Below are positions 27,718 to 40,926 of a stretch of 64,000 nt of DNA, in pieces; within the stretch, counting starts at the first letter, position 1; each line of letters opens with the position of its first letter. The stretch is from assembly GCF_000220395.1 (NCBI RefSeq), contig NW_004086182.1:62001-126000 (forward strand), read 5' to 3'. The notes below the pieces were generated by a model. That model worked only from the letters and a program-made list of their open reading frames with translations. It was not told the origin of the DNA and searched no databases. The translations under genes and the position numbers were made by a program. This stretch comes from Ichthyophthirius multifiliis. Taxonomy: Eukaryota; Ciliophora; Oligohymenophorea; Hymenostomatida.

Positions 27718-29263
27718 TTACTTTTAAAGATAAATCTGCAACTACTTCAAATGAAAATTTATAAAATAAAGAAGAATTAGTTTAAGGTAGTAGTTTAATA
27801 AATAGTTGTAAAGAAGATAACTAGAATAAACCTTAACATATACTCGAAAGGACTAGGTATTGCTTTAATTAATAATTATACTCTTTTATCTTTTATTTTT
27901 TTAAAAAAAGTAAACCTACTAGTAATGATTTAACTCTAATTAATTTTATAAAAGAAAACATTAATAACAATGAAATAAAATAACTTTTTTTGAATTGTAG
28001 GTAATAATTATTTTTTATTTTATTTTCTTTTAATTTAATTAAATAAATAAAAAAAGATAAAATAAAAATTTTACAGACAATGTATTATTTGAAATTTATT
28101 AATATTTAATTAAAAATGATTAAATAGAATAATTGAGTTTAGATTTTTAGTATAAAATTAAATAAATATTTTTTTTTTTTTAGTTTTTATTTAAAAAAAT
28201 AAATTAATAAAAGCTATAATAAAAATTTCACAGATAAAGGATTAGAATATATATCTAAAGGAATTATGGGATTGAAAAATTTGAATAAAATAAATATAGA
28301 TTTATAGTAAAAAAATTAAAAAATATATAAAAAAATAAAAAAAATTATAGATTTATAGAAAAAATAAATAAAAAAAATTATTTAAATAAAAAAAATATTA
28401 ATTTATTTATAGTAAATAAATAAATTATTCTTTTTTTAAATAAAAATATATATAAAAAAAGTTACAATAAAAATTTTACTGATAATGGATTATAATTATT
28501 TAGCGAATCATTTAAAGATTTAAAAGAAATAACGTTTTTTAGAATAAATTTTTAGTTATTTTTTATTATATTAATAAATAATATTTTATAAAAATAGTTA
28601 TAATAAAAATTTCGGAGAAAAAGGATTAGAAATATTATCCTAATCTATATTTAATTTATAAAAACTTTAAGTATTAAGACTTAATTTTTAGTAAGAAATT
28701 TTTAAATTAAAAATAATTTAAAAATAAATAATATTAATTTTTCATAATATAGATTAAATGAAAATTTTACAGATTTTAACCTAATTTAATTATCTAACAG
28801 TTTAGAATAATGCAAAAATATAAATATTTTAATATTAAAATTTAGGTTAATATTCTATTTATAATTAAAAAATTAATTAATATATAAAAAAAAGTTATAC
28901 TAAAAATTTTACAGATAAAGGTTTAATTAAAATAGCAGAAAGTTTAAAATATTTAAATTAAATAAATGAACTTAACTTAGATTTTTACGCAAATTAAAAT
29001 TTTACAGATGAAGCATTAGATATGCTAATTTTAACTTTAGAATAGTTTGATTAATTAAAAACTTTGAATTTAGATTTTTAGTAAAATATATTGATTATAT
29101 TAATTTTTTTTTTTATTATTTATTTAGTTCAAATACTAATTTTACTAATTTTGTATTAAAAAAACTTGCTAATATAGTAAAATATCTAAAATAATAAAAA
29201 TTAACAAGCTTGAATTTAGAATTTAATAAAAAAGAATAAATAATGAATATTATAAATAAATGA
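26004..29263 (+). CDS. Protein kinase fused to leucine-rich repeats
   Basis: N-terminal kinase: glycine loop LGEGSFGLVLKA, VALKVLK (beta3 Lys), HRDLKASNILFK, ADLGLAREI (DLG, not DFG), GTPCFLAPEV and RLSAEKYLK in lobe C. Introns split it, one of them holding a 34-unit (TA)n tract (26971-27037). After a polar linker (PDSVSPILSDDLND) come about nine leucine-rich repeats of the ribonuclease-inhibitor kind with consensus NFTDKGL--LS--L--L--L--L-LDF. Five repeats lie on separate exons of exactly 93 nt (28057-28149, 28214-28306, 28462-28554, 28598-28690, 28753-28845), two share one 186-nt exon (28895-29080) and the last ends the gene (29128-29263). All these introns are phase 2. A receptor-like or scaffold kinase is inferred; no membrane segment is seen. 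Confidence 0.88.
26971..27037. repeat. (TA)n microsatellite in kinase intron
   Basis: About 34 AT units in an intron between the DLG and APE exons of the kinase-LRR gene. Confidence 0.92.
27666..27714. repeat. (TA)n microsatellite in linker intron
   Basis: About 24 AT units in the intron between kinase and linker exons of the same gene. Confidence 0.88.
27911..29220 (+). repeat. Tandem one-exon-per-repeat LRR array
   Basis: Exons of 90 nt (27911-28000, a diverged copy), then 93, 93, 93, 93, 93 and 186 nt, and a terminal exon, each starting with a split codon followed by a Y/N-rich NKNFTDKGL-like start and ending at LDF/LNF. Introns between them are 64, 155, 43, 62, 49 and 47 nt and all phase 2. 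The 186-nt exon equals two units without an intron. Confidence 0.85.
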
Positions 29264-29349
29264 AAATTTATTTATATAAAACAAACTATTTAATAAAAAA
29301 ATATATATATAAATTATATTATATGTAATATATATATATATTATAATTA

Positions 29350-29382
<33 letters not shown>

Positions 29383-29678
29383 TATTTTATATTATATTTA
29401 TTCCTATTAATAATTCTGATATTTTATATTATTTTATTTAAATATTTTTACAATATAATAATAAATATAAATATTTATGATATAATAATAATTTTTTATA
29501 TTTAAATACTTAATTATATATTAAATAATATATTTTATATTATATATAAATATTAAAATAAAAATTATATTTTATTTTAATCTTAAAAGATTATATTAAA
29601 ATCAAAATTAACCCTTAAGCTAAATTTACTTAAAATAAAAAAAAACAATAAGAAATTAACAAAAAGAAAAAAACAAAA
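29264..29678. other. Spacer, no gene seen
   Basis: A/T-only DNA with short TA runs, ending in an A-rich leader before the Pol5 start. Confidence 0.6.
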
Positions 29679-31421
29679 ATGAACGATAAAGATTTGCTTT
29701 CATATTTTGATTAACTTAGCCAACCATATAAGAAATCATCAAAATCTTCTAATAAAGTAGAAGAAAGTATCGAAAAAATACTTAAAACCATCCAAGCAAT
29801 AACTCATACAAAATCCGAAAACTACACAAATAATTTCGAATCTAATTTTGGTCCCAAAGTTTCTGAAGATCTCGACTATGTATTAAAGCGAAGTACAAGG
29901 GCATGTGGCTAAAGCACAGTATTATCTACATAAATGAACTACGGGATATTAATAAAGTAATTATTAGAGAAGTTCAATTCTTTGATTTCTGTATAAAATT
30001 TAATCGACTAAACCTTAGAATAAACTGCCCAAAAGCACGCTATTTCAAAAACCGAACTAAAGCATTTTACAATTGGTAAATTAACAATTTTCAAATCTAT
30101 AATTCTAGCTTAAATAATCGATAAATCTCAAAATTCTTAACATTTTTACTAAATTATATTCGAGGTTTTAGCTATTGATTTGTAGAAATTTCCCGATTTA
30201 GTCTTAGATTTATGCTCTGATATCTTTTAATCTAAAAATAATTTCAAGTTAAAATCAAAGTTGTTTTTATAATATGTCCTCTAACCTTTATTAAAAGTGC
30301 ATTCTTCGGTATCTTTGAGAGCTCTTATCATTGGTTATTATGCGCATAAAAATAATAGTGCAGTGTTTAATTAATAAAATTATTTAGATGACAAGGTCGG
30401 TAATTTTAAAAATTTGAAGAATATTTTAACTTCAATGAGAGATTCTTTCCCTTTAGAAAGTCCTTTGTGTAAAGAATTATCTGTTTATTTAGGTGAAATA
30501 TGGAAAGGGAAAAAAAATGAATGGAATTTATTCTGGAAAGGTATTTTAAGTGAGATTTAGAATGATTCAAATTTTAAATTGTTTTTTGTAGTATTATGTT
30601 TATTGAGAAACTTTTTGAAAAAAAATGTTTTCCAAGCTTCTGATATAAAACATGTTTTAGTAGAAGAATTAATTCATTTATGGTTGAATAATTTTAATGT
30701 TAAAAATTAAATAATGAAAAATTTAGCTTAAAAAATATAAAAAAATCTAATTTAAACTTTAATTAGAGTAAAAAATGATTAAAATTTCCCAAATGTACTT
30801 CTTGAATTAGTTTAGACTATGAAAAACTAAAGCAATTTTAGATTTAATCCTAAATAATAATTAGCAGTTTAAATTTTAAGTTTTTTTTAATAATTTCAAA
30901 ATGAAAGCAACTAATATTTAGCTTTTTTAAAAAAATAAATGCATAAAAATTCAGATTAAATTTCAAAATATGTATTTTATTTAAATGAAATGTATGTTTT
31001 CACAGAAATAGCTTTTTCCTAAAATTATATATTCGCAGAAAATTTACTTTTAGATGTGGCTTTTTTACTATTTGAAAATTGTTCAATTTAAAAATTGTAG
31101 ATTTTATATGAAAAATAATATTAAGAATATAAATAAGAAAATACTTTGAAAATTTTCTAGTAAAAATATTAAAATTAAATATCTTAATTGTTTTTCTCAT
31201 TATTACATTCGACATTGAAAATATAATAAAAAGTAAAAAAAAATAAAAAATATGTAAATTATTTTAAAAAAGGATAAAACTAGTTCTATATTTATAGGTT
31301 TAAATTAGTAGAATGAATTAGTTATATTTAATATTTTGAAACATATATTAAAAAAAGCAGATACTTTTAAAAATAACAAATTATAATCTAGTATTATTAA
31401 AGTAATAATATATATATATAT

Positions 31422-31464
<43 letters not shown>

Positions 31465-32204
31465 TTATATTAAAAGAGCTTATATTAATACGTTTAATTT
31501 GCTTAAAAATTAGAATTAGAAATTACTGAAAACATTAATAAAAAAATAGATGAAAAAAATGGATTATCAAATAAAAAAAAGAGAGCTTTTTGTAACCTAA
31601 TAATTGCTGTTTGTATATAAACATTATTTAATAACAATGATGAAGGTTTAGAAAATCTTGAAGAATTAAGTTAAGTATATTAAGAAATAATAAATTATTA
31701 TAATTAAAAGTAAACACAAGAAAAACCCAAAAAAAAAAGAAAAATTATTAATTAAGATGGTGAAGAAGTTATTTAAGAAAATTAACATTATATACATGTT
31801 TTATCTGATTTATTAGTATCTTTATTGACTAAATCATCAAGTATATATTAAATATACACATTTTTTTAAAAAAAATAATAAGATTATTTTAGAGAGATTA
31901 CTAATATTTGCTTTTAAGCTTTTGTTAATGAAGTTGATACTTTTGTTTTATAAACTTTAATTGATGTTGTTACTCGTCCTATAGAGGTAAATTATTATTT
32001 TTAATATTTAATTTTTTTTTTTTTATATAGGAATATATTTAAGATATGGAAAATGATAAAGAAGGTGATGAAGAAGAATGCTAGTTAAATGATTAAATAT
32101 AAGGACTACAAAAAGGTGTAGCAATTGATCTAATTGATGAAGACGAAGAAAAAGAAGAAGATGAAGAAACAGAAACATAAGAATTTGAAGAATTAGATAA
32201 TTGA
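29679..32204 (+). CDS. Pol5/MYBBP1A-family nucleolar protein
   Basis: Introns 31233-31272 (40 nt), 31402-31476 (75 nt, TA-rich) and 31987-32030 (44 nt) give exactly 789 codons (788 aa). The N-terminal LDYVLKRSTRACGQST resembles the family's opening repeat (LKRLxRGLxSSRxxAR). The middle is helical, HEAT-like. The C-terminal HVLSDLLVSLLTKSSS then EITNICFQAFVNEVD then LQTLIDVVTRP is the most conserved block of the family, followed by a long acidic tail (DEDEEKEEDEE). Known family role: nucleolar, rDNA/rRNA-linked (yeast Pol5, animal MYBBP1A). Despite the name, no polymerase activity is implied. The acidic tail agrees with nucleolar binding proteins. Confidence 0.82.
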
Positions 32205-34132
32205 TATATTATTCTTTTTTATTGCAAAACAAATAAAATATATATTTTTGTATTTTTATGTTTTTAACAATTATGTATATTTTTTGTTAATAATAAACAA
32301 TTTTAAATAAAATTTAATGATAAATAATTTATATTTATATATATTTAAATTTATGTAAATATTTATTTATATATATATATATATATATAAATATATATAA
32401 ATATATATATAGATATAGATATAGATATAAAAACATATAAATTTTTATTTATGTATTTTTTATATTTATTGTAAATCTAATAAATTTTGTTTTTTTATTA
32501 AAAAAATGATTATTTTTCAAAAACATTATTGTTAAATACATTATATGATTATATAAATTATATATTTATTTTAATACTTGCTTTTATATTATTTATATTT
32601 TTAACTAATGTTACTAATTTTCATAAATATTATAAATATTTATAAATATAAAATATCTAAAAAAAAAATATTAAAAACTTTATATGTAAAAAACAATATA
32701 ATTAAATAATTATTAATTAGATTTTATAAACAATTCTTTCATAAATTTAAATATAAATGATTTTATTTTTTTAATTATAAATTAATATAGATAAGTATTT
32801 TTTTTTTTAATCCAAAAAAATTAAGATTATAAAGAATATTTTATAATTATATTCAAGTAAATTTTTTTTTCTTTTTTTATAAAAAAAATATTTTTAAATA
32901 CTTTTAACTTAATCATCTAAAAAAATATTTTTTTTCATATTTAATTTTAAAATTATTTATATTATGGCATTTAATGCATATCATATATTTTTTACTAATT
33001 ATATATAATTAAATTAAGCTTTTTTTTCATGAATTTTCTAAGTAACTTTCTATTAAGTTAATTTACATAAATTATTCAATTTTTATTTCTCGTTTTTAAT
33101 TTCTAACTTTTGATTTTTCGGAAATAATTTTTAAAAATATTAATGAATTATATTTTATATAAACATAAATATCAAAAATCTAAAAATAAAAAAGAAAAAT
33201 TATTAGTAAAACAAAATTATACTTAAAATTGGATTTTAAAAATAGAAACTTTTTTTGCAAAAAAAAAAAAAAAAAAATTTATTCAAAATTTGTACTTTAA
33301 TAAATATTATTATTAATTTTTTAGTATTTTTCATTAAATCAATATTAATTAAAAATTATATAAACTATACAAATCAATTTGGATATTTCAATAAATTATC
33401 CATTATTATACCTTTAATATTATATTTATTCTCCGAATTATTCTTAAATTATATTTCTTTCTTATATTTATTAACGAATTATATTATATTATAAAATTAT
33501 CTATTATTAAAATTATTAATTTTTAAAATGAAAAATATTCTATACATTTAAATTAAATTATTTAAATTAAGAAGAAATTAATTCAGAATTGATAAGATAG
33601 GTATTTATATAAAAACATATCATAAATTAAAAAATATATATTTTAAATTAAATTAAATATTTATATAAAATCTATTTTTATAATATTTTGAGATTTTATT
33701 GAAATTATCAATTAAATAATATATTTTTAATTTATATAATTTTTTTTTTAATATTAAAAAACATGATTCAATTGAAAATATAAAAATAATAATAAATTAC
33801 ATAGAACTTAAAAATATTTTTATAAAAAATTATAAATTAAAATTTTTAAATATTATCAAAATATTACGAAAATAATTGTAAAATTAATAAAATAAAAAAA
33901 ATATAAAAATTATATATTATTATATTATTAAAAGTATTATTAATATAATTTTTATTTTTAAATAAATAAATATATATTGTAAAATATCTTTATATTTATA
34001 TACTTATATTACATAATATCTAAATAAAAAAAAATTACCAAAATAATTATTAAAATTAATAATAAACTATATATTAATTAAAATTGTAATATAATAAACA
34101 TAAAATATATATTTTTATATATATAAATATTT
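32205..34132. other. Long AT-rich spacer
   Basis: Convergent spacer of about 1.9 kb. Some open frames exist but encode only F/I/L/Y/N/K from A/T-only codons; none has a motif. (TA)n runs near 32360-32430. Confidence 0.6.
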
Positions 34133-36723
34133 TCATTTATCTTTTTTTAGCTTTTATTCATAATCTTCAATTTTATTTTATTAATCTTTTAATCTTTTTT
34201 CTAATTGATTATTCTATTAAAAAATAAATAAATTTATAAGATTTTTAAAATATATATATATTAATAAAATATTATAAAAAAATTTATTTAAAAAATAAAA
34301 CAATATACCAAATATACTAAATTAATAATTTTTTCTCTTCCTTTTTCAAAAATATTTAAAGACCTTTTATCTAAAGAACTATTATCATTTAAACATTTTT
34401 CTAAAGGTGCAATATTAGTTTATATTTCTTATATTATTTTATCAAAATTATCATTTAAAACTTATTCAACATTTTTAATTTATTAAACTCCTTCTTATTA
34501 AATAATATCTTTATTTCTTTCTTTTTCATCTAAAAGTTAATTCTATTTTTTAACAGCCTCCATCAAGCTTTTAATTTAATCTTTTTAAAAATAAATTTTA
34601 TTTCTTAATTCCTATATAAAATATTTATTATTATATATTTTTTCTGTATTTTTTTGATTAAAAAAAAATAACTTAATAAACATAAAAAAAAATGAGAGAA
34701 AATATATATCAGCTCTTTTATTATTGTTTATTAAGTCTTTTGAAAAAAAAAATACACCATATTAAGTAATATATATTTAAAAAATAAATAAAAAAATATA
34801 CTTTAATAACATTTTAATGATTAATAAAGCAAATTTAGTTAACATTTTTACCAATTTTTAATAAAAATTCATCTACTGCTTTAAAAACGTCTAATTATTT
34901 AAATTATTCCTATATAAAATCTTCCTTAAAAGCCATAAACTATACAAAATATTCAAAAATAGTACCAAAATCTTTAAAACAGACTTTAAAAATATCTAAA
35001 CTAGTGCATAGGATTTCATTTTAATTCATAAAACCTTAAGGACTTACAAATTCATTTTTTAAAAGTTATACTTATTCATTATTTTTACAAGCTTAATTTT
35101 CCAAATTAGATTTCCTTTTAATTTTCTCAAATAATTAAAATACCAACCCTTTCATTTTTTCGAAAACCTCTTTATATTTATCGACACAATTCTCTTTATT
35201 ATTTGCAAATATATCTTTGATAACTTCTAAATATTAATTATCTTAATTACTTTTGCAACTAAAGGCTATTAAACCTTCTAAACATTCAAAAAATGAATCC
35301 AAAACACCTAAAAAGGTGTCTAAAAGTATTTTTATATCCCCAATTAGGCTTATTATATCTCCAAAGGATTATTTATTTTCCAAAAAAACATAAATATTCT
35401 CATATTCTAAATACTCAGAGTATTCTTAGAAAATTAAAGAAACTTGGTTTTTATTTTTTTATATAAAAGTAAGCATAAGCAATTTAAAGTTTTCACATTT
35501 TTCTTCCCATTCCAATTCTACTAAAGCATTTTTTTAAATTTTAGAAATTCTCATTTAAAACTCTGAAAAAAAAATGTCTTAAAATCCCAAAAAAAACCTT
35601 TTAAAATCTCTTCTTTAAAAAAGTTCATTTTTAATGTAAATTAATCACTTTTTTTAACTATTTATTCATTCTCTTTTTTTCTAATAATAAATTAGTTTCG
35701 AAAATATACATTTTTTAAACTAAGCAATCAATTAAATTTTATATTTATTTATAAATAATATCCCATTAAGTTAAGAAATGCTTCAAAAACTCCTTTTATT
35801 ATTTATCTTTTGTACTAATGTTTTCTATTATTTAATCATATATTTACATTCCATTATATTCTCTAAAAGGTATAAATTAAATTTCTAAAAGTTCTTTTTA
35901 TATTTCATTTACTTTTATAAGCGAATTTTTTTCTTTTTCGCTTTTTATTTATAAGTAAGAAATTTCTTTTTTTAAATTTTCAAGATCTTTTTCGACATTT
36001 TTTTTCTAATTTTTTAAATTTTCGATTTATTTTTATAAATCTGATTAGATTTTCTCCAAATCTTCAATTTAAATATTCAAATTTTAATTAGTGCCTGTAA
36101 ATTATAAAACAGCTTATTATAATTAAAATATTTATTTATTAAAATCGCGTTTTGTTTCATATAAATTCTCGTGTATTTATTCTGTTTCTTTAGTTTTTAT
36201 TTCTAATTCATCTTCTGTGCTTTTTAATTGATTTTGTAGCTTTTATAACATTTATTTTTATTTATTTGAAAAAATGTTCTCGAAAATATTAAACGATGTG
36301 ATGTTTTTATTTTACTTATTTATTTTTTTATTTTTTAAAATATTTTTATTTTTTATTATTTACTTTTTCTTTTTATAATGTTTCTTAAATTTCAATTTTT
36401 TTATAAAATATCATTATTAAATTCTAAATTCTCGATTTCTGAAGTCATTGTCTATATTTTTCTTAATATTTTTTTAAACGGTTTTCATATTCTTGATTTT
36501 TCTCTTTTTCTTCTTCTAATTAATTCTAATATTCTTTTCTTTTATTTTCTTCCTTATTATATAACATTATTATATATATATTTCTATTTAATTATTTAAT
36601 TTTTACTTCTTGTATTTTAGATTTTAATTATTATATCAACTTTTTTACAGATTAAACTTTATCTTCATTACTAGTAGAAGATGAATCATTTAATTGTGTA
36701 TTATTTAAATTATGAAAACTCAT
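34133..36723 (-). CDS. Large coiled-coil protein, unknown function
   Basis: Begins MSFHNLNNTQLNDSSSTSNE, then an extended coiled coil (NQLEEEKEKNQEYENRLKK, ELEIKTKETEQIHENLYETK, KKNVEKDLENLKKEISYL). A 46-nt phase-2 intron (35613-35658) joins to a helical non-coil region (KNALVELEWEEKCENFKLLM, LLDTFLGVLDSFFECLEG), and two further introns lead to a second coil ending NNQLEKRLKDQQNKIEDYEQ before TGA (34133-34135). Near 36396-36402 the frame breaks in an A7 run (NNDILQK to KIEIQETLQKEK). Overall architecture resembles vesicle-tether or cytoskeletal scaffolds, but no signature is seen. Confidence 0.68.
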
Positions 36724-37497
36724 TAAAAATATATATATATATATATATTTATGAATAATATTTGGTTAATTTAATTAATATATATATTATTTTAATTTTT
36801 TTTAAAAAATAATATTATATAGATATTATTTTTTATAAAAATTTTAAGATTTTTTTTTTTAAAATTCATAAAAATTTTCTAATTAATATATAAAAATATA
36901 AAATATATTTATTTTAAATAAAATCAATATTTAAAAAATAATTAAAAAAAAAGATATATATATATAATATATATAATATAATATAAATATAAATATATAT
37001 ATATATTATTTTTTTTTTAAATGAAAATTATTCAACTATTATTATAAAAAGTAAATAAATCTAAAAATATAGTTAAAATGATATATAATAATTATTAAAA
37101 ATGTTTAAATATATATTTGAATTAAATATAAGTAAAAATGATTAACTAAGTAATATTTATATTAGATTAGAACCAAAATTAAAAGAAATAAATTAATTAA
37201 ATATTTTATAATAAAAAAAAATTATGAAAAAATATTTCTATATATATAATTATAAATATTATAAATATTTTAACTTATATAAAAATATTTCTATATTTTT
37301 TATTTTATATATTTTTAATATAATTGTTTATTAGTTTATATTAAATATATAATATAAAATTTATAATTTAAAAATATAAAATAAATGAAAAATTTTTATA
37401 AATAATATATTATATTATTATATATTAAAAAAATTATTTTAAAAATTAAAATATTTTATTAATCTATAAATTTAAAAAAATAATATAATAATAAATA
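36724..37497. other. Spacer, no gene seen
   Basis: A/T-only DNA between two minus-strand genes; carries the promoter side of the coiled-coil gene. No motif found. Confidence 0.6.
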
Positions 37498-38690
37498 TCA
37501 TTTATTAATCTAACTATATTATAATTTTTTCTATTCCAAACAGATACTTTCATGGTCTTTACAAATAGAAGAAATTTTATTATAATAAATATGTTCTTTC
37601 GGTATTCCTTCAACTTTAATCCAATTTTTATAACACATTACTTTTTTAGACTCGAATTTTTATTTGTAAATTAAAGGTTCGGATCTAATATCTAATCTAC
37701 AAGCCCCCTTAACTAAAGTGCTTAAAAATCCTGTAACTGGATCCAACATTCTAATATATTAATTTCCACTATCATAAAAAAAAAGTATACCTAATACAAA
37801 AATTAAATATATATTTATTTATTTGAATACACAAATAAATATATATAAGAATATTTATTATAAAATATAAAAATTAAATTTATATATTATATTTATATTT
37901 ATTATATATATATATATATTATAAAATAAATACCTTATTAATCTACAGCTAAAGAAATTGGTAATGAAATTAAATTAATTCCAAAAGGTCCATCTTTAAA
38001 TCCTTATTCACCGCATTTACCAGCTACAGTAACCGTATTTTTTTATTATAAATATATTTTCCTTATACAATTATTATAAGTATCAGCTACAAAAAGCACA
38101 GGTTCATCAAATTCATCTTTTTTTAAATCTATAGGAGTATAATCTTCACATATATTCTCCATTTTAGCATAGTTTTTTTCGTAATTTTCTTATGTAATAT
38201 TCTTATTTTTAATATAATCATTATCAATACAATCAAATGTTAAATTATTGCAATTACAATTATCTTTTTTTATAACGATTTTCTTATTTTTTTCTAACAA
38301 GCTTTAATATTTGCTTTTCATAAAATATGCTAAAGACTAAGGTTAGTTAAATATAGAATTATTTACATCACCATCTCTATACCGTTCAGTTTTTTAACTA
38401 TCTTATGTATATGGAATACCTGCAATATGCTGAAATTCTCCTTTTTTATTTATACTTTTGATTATATTGTTTTAAGAATCTATTATGTAATATGTTTTAT
38501 CAATTTGGTTATAATCAATTGAGTGTTTCCAGTATATTGAACTTAAATTTGAATTTATTATAATGTCTTTTTGGAGAAAATCTTAATCTCGGCTTCCTTG
38601 ATATGATGGAATTTTATAATTTGGACTCAAATGGTAATTTTATACATATATTTTTAAAATTATGAATATTTTTAAAATTATAATAAACAT
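37498..38690 (-). CDS. NHL-repeat protein, possible signal peptide
   Basis: Start chosen at 38690 because it gives a hydrophobic N-terminus (MFIIILKIFIILKIYVQ), a plausible signal peptide or anchor. NHL-type propeller repeats follow: YYIIDSQNNIIKSIN / GEFQHIAGIPY / RYRDGDVNNSIFNQPQSLAY, then PVLFVADTYNNCIRKI / VTVAGKCGEQGFKDGPFG / LPISLAVDQ, then ILFFYDSGNQYIRMLDP / FLSTLVKGAC. An intron (TA-rich, about 37780-37935) interrupts the third repeat. The C-terminal part has paired cysteines (VMCYKNW, SSICKDHESICLE), suggestive of an extracellular disulfide-bonded domain. The pattern of repeats fits a secreted or lumenal propeller; function unknown. Confidence 0.78.
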
Positions 38691-38919
38691 ATTATATTTT
38701 TTTCATATATATAATTTTTTTGTATTTTTAATTTTTAAATAATAAATAAATTAAAGCAAAAAGATTTTATTTTAAAAAAAATAATAATAATATATTTTTA
38801 AAATTTCTTTATTAAATTTTAATTATTTTTAATGTATCATAAATATTAAGAGAAACAAGGTATATCGAAAACTTTTTATCTTGTTTTTTTTTAGGTACTT
38901 TCTATATTTTAATATGTAA

Positions 38920-39852
38920 TCAAACTTTATTAAGTTGATAGATCTGCAATATGAATATTTTTTTATAATTTAAAGGAGTTTTTGCATGAAGCTAAACTAA
39001 AACCGAAGGCGTTTAATAATTTTTATTTTAAAATTATTATATAATCGAATTTTATTACTAATCATATTTTTATTTCCATTATCTTATATCTCTAACATCA
39101 TTTTATTAACTCATATAAATTAGAAAAGGTTATAAATTTTATAATTCTTAATCTTTTTTAGAGTTAATAAAGTCTTTTATTTAAATACCATTTTAATAAT
39201 TAAGTGAAAAAGAATTTTATAAATTCTAAAAAACAAAAAAAAATTTAAAAAAAAATATATATAAACATTTTTATATTTATTTACATCAATTATTATAACA
39301 TCCTTAAGATTTTTACATAAAAGTCTTAAATCTTTTACATATCCTTTTTCATTTACTTTACAATGTTGTCTATAAAATTTTTAAGTAATATATTTTTTTT
39401 CTGGATCTAATTAATTTATAATAGGATCAGCATACTATTTTTATTATTATTAAATTTTATTTTTTTAAAATATTTTTTAATTACATCTTTAACACTAGCA
39501 GTCCATATAATTATATCATAATAATTAGCCATTTATTTTAGGAATTATTTAGCCTAAGGCCTTATATTTATGTAGAAAGGATTTCTACTTACTTTAGGTA
39601 ACTTTTAAATATTTAAAAAAATGTATTTAAGTATATTATTTAATATTTATATTAATTTACACTTATACAAAAATCATATTAATCTAAAATTTTATTATTG
39701 CTATGAATTAATGTTTCATCTAAATCCAAGACTAATATTTTTTTAGTATTATTAATCAAATTATTTTTTATAGGAATATTTATTAATTTTTCCTTGTTTA
39801 AATATAAACTTGAAGCTCTATTTGAATATAAGTTATTTCCCTTTTAATTCAT
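38920..39852 (-). CDS. FCP/SCP-type HAD phosphatase (NLI-interacting-factor-like)
   Basis: The HAD catalytic motif LVLDLDETLIHS (DxDxT nucleophile/acid) is at the start of the domain. After a 60-odd-nt intron comes LPKVSRNPFYINIRPQAQQF, then YYDIIIWTASVKD (motif II Thr), then after another intron YADPIINQLDPEK, FYRQHCKVNEKGYVKDLRLL, then DVIIIDN (motif III/IV, split by an intron) and SFSLNYQNGIQIKDF. This is the full FCP1-homology domain of SCP/Dullard enzymes, which dephosphorylate Ser/Thr (RNA pol II CTD or others). An alternative earlier start is not needed: the ATG at 39852 follows A/T-only DNA. The tail (LVQLHAKTPLNYK) has no BRCT domain. Stop at 38920-38922. Confidence 0.88.
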
Positions 39853-40926
39853 AAAAATAGATTCTAATTATCTTGAAATAAAAAATATATTTTATTTATA
39901 TTATTAAATTAAAAATATTATGTTTTACTTTTTGTGTGTTTAATTGTTGAAAATTGTTTAAGAAAGTATTTATTTTTAATTAGTTTATAATTAATGTTTA
40001 ATATTATTTTTGAATTAATTTATCAGATTATTTGGAAAATAATTTTACATATCTTTTGTCTTTGGCCTTTTTTTTATATTTTTTTTATAAATTGTAATAT
40101 ATAATTGAATATTTTTTTTTACTTTCTTACGTTTATTAAATTTAAGAAAAATGTAAATAGGCTTTTGGTTGCATATTTGTTTTGTTTTTATTTTGTTTTT
40201 TAATAGTTTAATTAAGATTCTTTAGTAAATAAATTTATAATTTATATATTTTTTTTCTAAAAAAAATATAAAATAGAAATTAATCTATAATAAATTAAAA
40301 ATTGTAATTTTAAAAATTTAAATATGAATTATTTTTTTATCCTATAATTTATATATTAACTTTAATTTTTTTTTTTTTCATATTTTATTAAAATTATAAA
40401 CAAATAAAAAATTTCTTTTGTTTATGAAATAAAATAAAATAAAAATAAATAATATATAAGTTTTAATTTATACACCTAAAAATTAATTGCAAATAACACT
40501 ATTATAACTAAAAATAAAGTAATTATAGTAAAATAAGAAATTTTTTATGAGATAATAAATATTATAAATAAATAAAAATATAATAAATTAATTTTTTTTA
40601 TATCGTTTATTTGAATAGTAATAATACACTTTTATTTATTTTTTCTTTTATATAATTTTTTTGTTTTTATTTTTTCTTAAAAATAAATAAATAAAATAAT
40701 TTTAAATTATATGTTCGATCGATATTCCTAAAATATTTAATTTTATAAGCATATTAAATTGAAACCTAAAAATAAAAGAGCATAATATTTTTCTTTATAT
40801 ATACTAGAGTTTGTATTTACATATAAATATTTATATTGTATATTAAATTGATTAATTATTAAATTTTAATATTAAAAATAAAAGTACATAAACCTTAATA
40901 TAAATGAATATAGTATTATTTTATTT
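39853..40926. other. Spacer between two minus-strand genes
   Basis: About 1.07 kb of A/T-only DNA, promoter side of the phosphatase. No coding signal or motif. Confidence 0.6.

Noticed and set aside
31230-31320. Apparent frame break in the Pol5/MYBBP1A gene
   Set aside because: Removed by the 40-nt intron 31233-31272; the total spliced length is an exact 789 codons.
33255-33494. 79-codon + strand frame rich in Ile/Leu/Phe
   Set aside because: No motif, begins in an A-run, and hydrophobic codons come free in T-rich DNA.
35600-35660. Apparent in-frame TGA in the large coiled-coil gene
   Set aside because: A 46-nt phase-2 intron (35613-35658) restores RMNKQRDFKRFFLGF.
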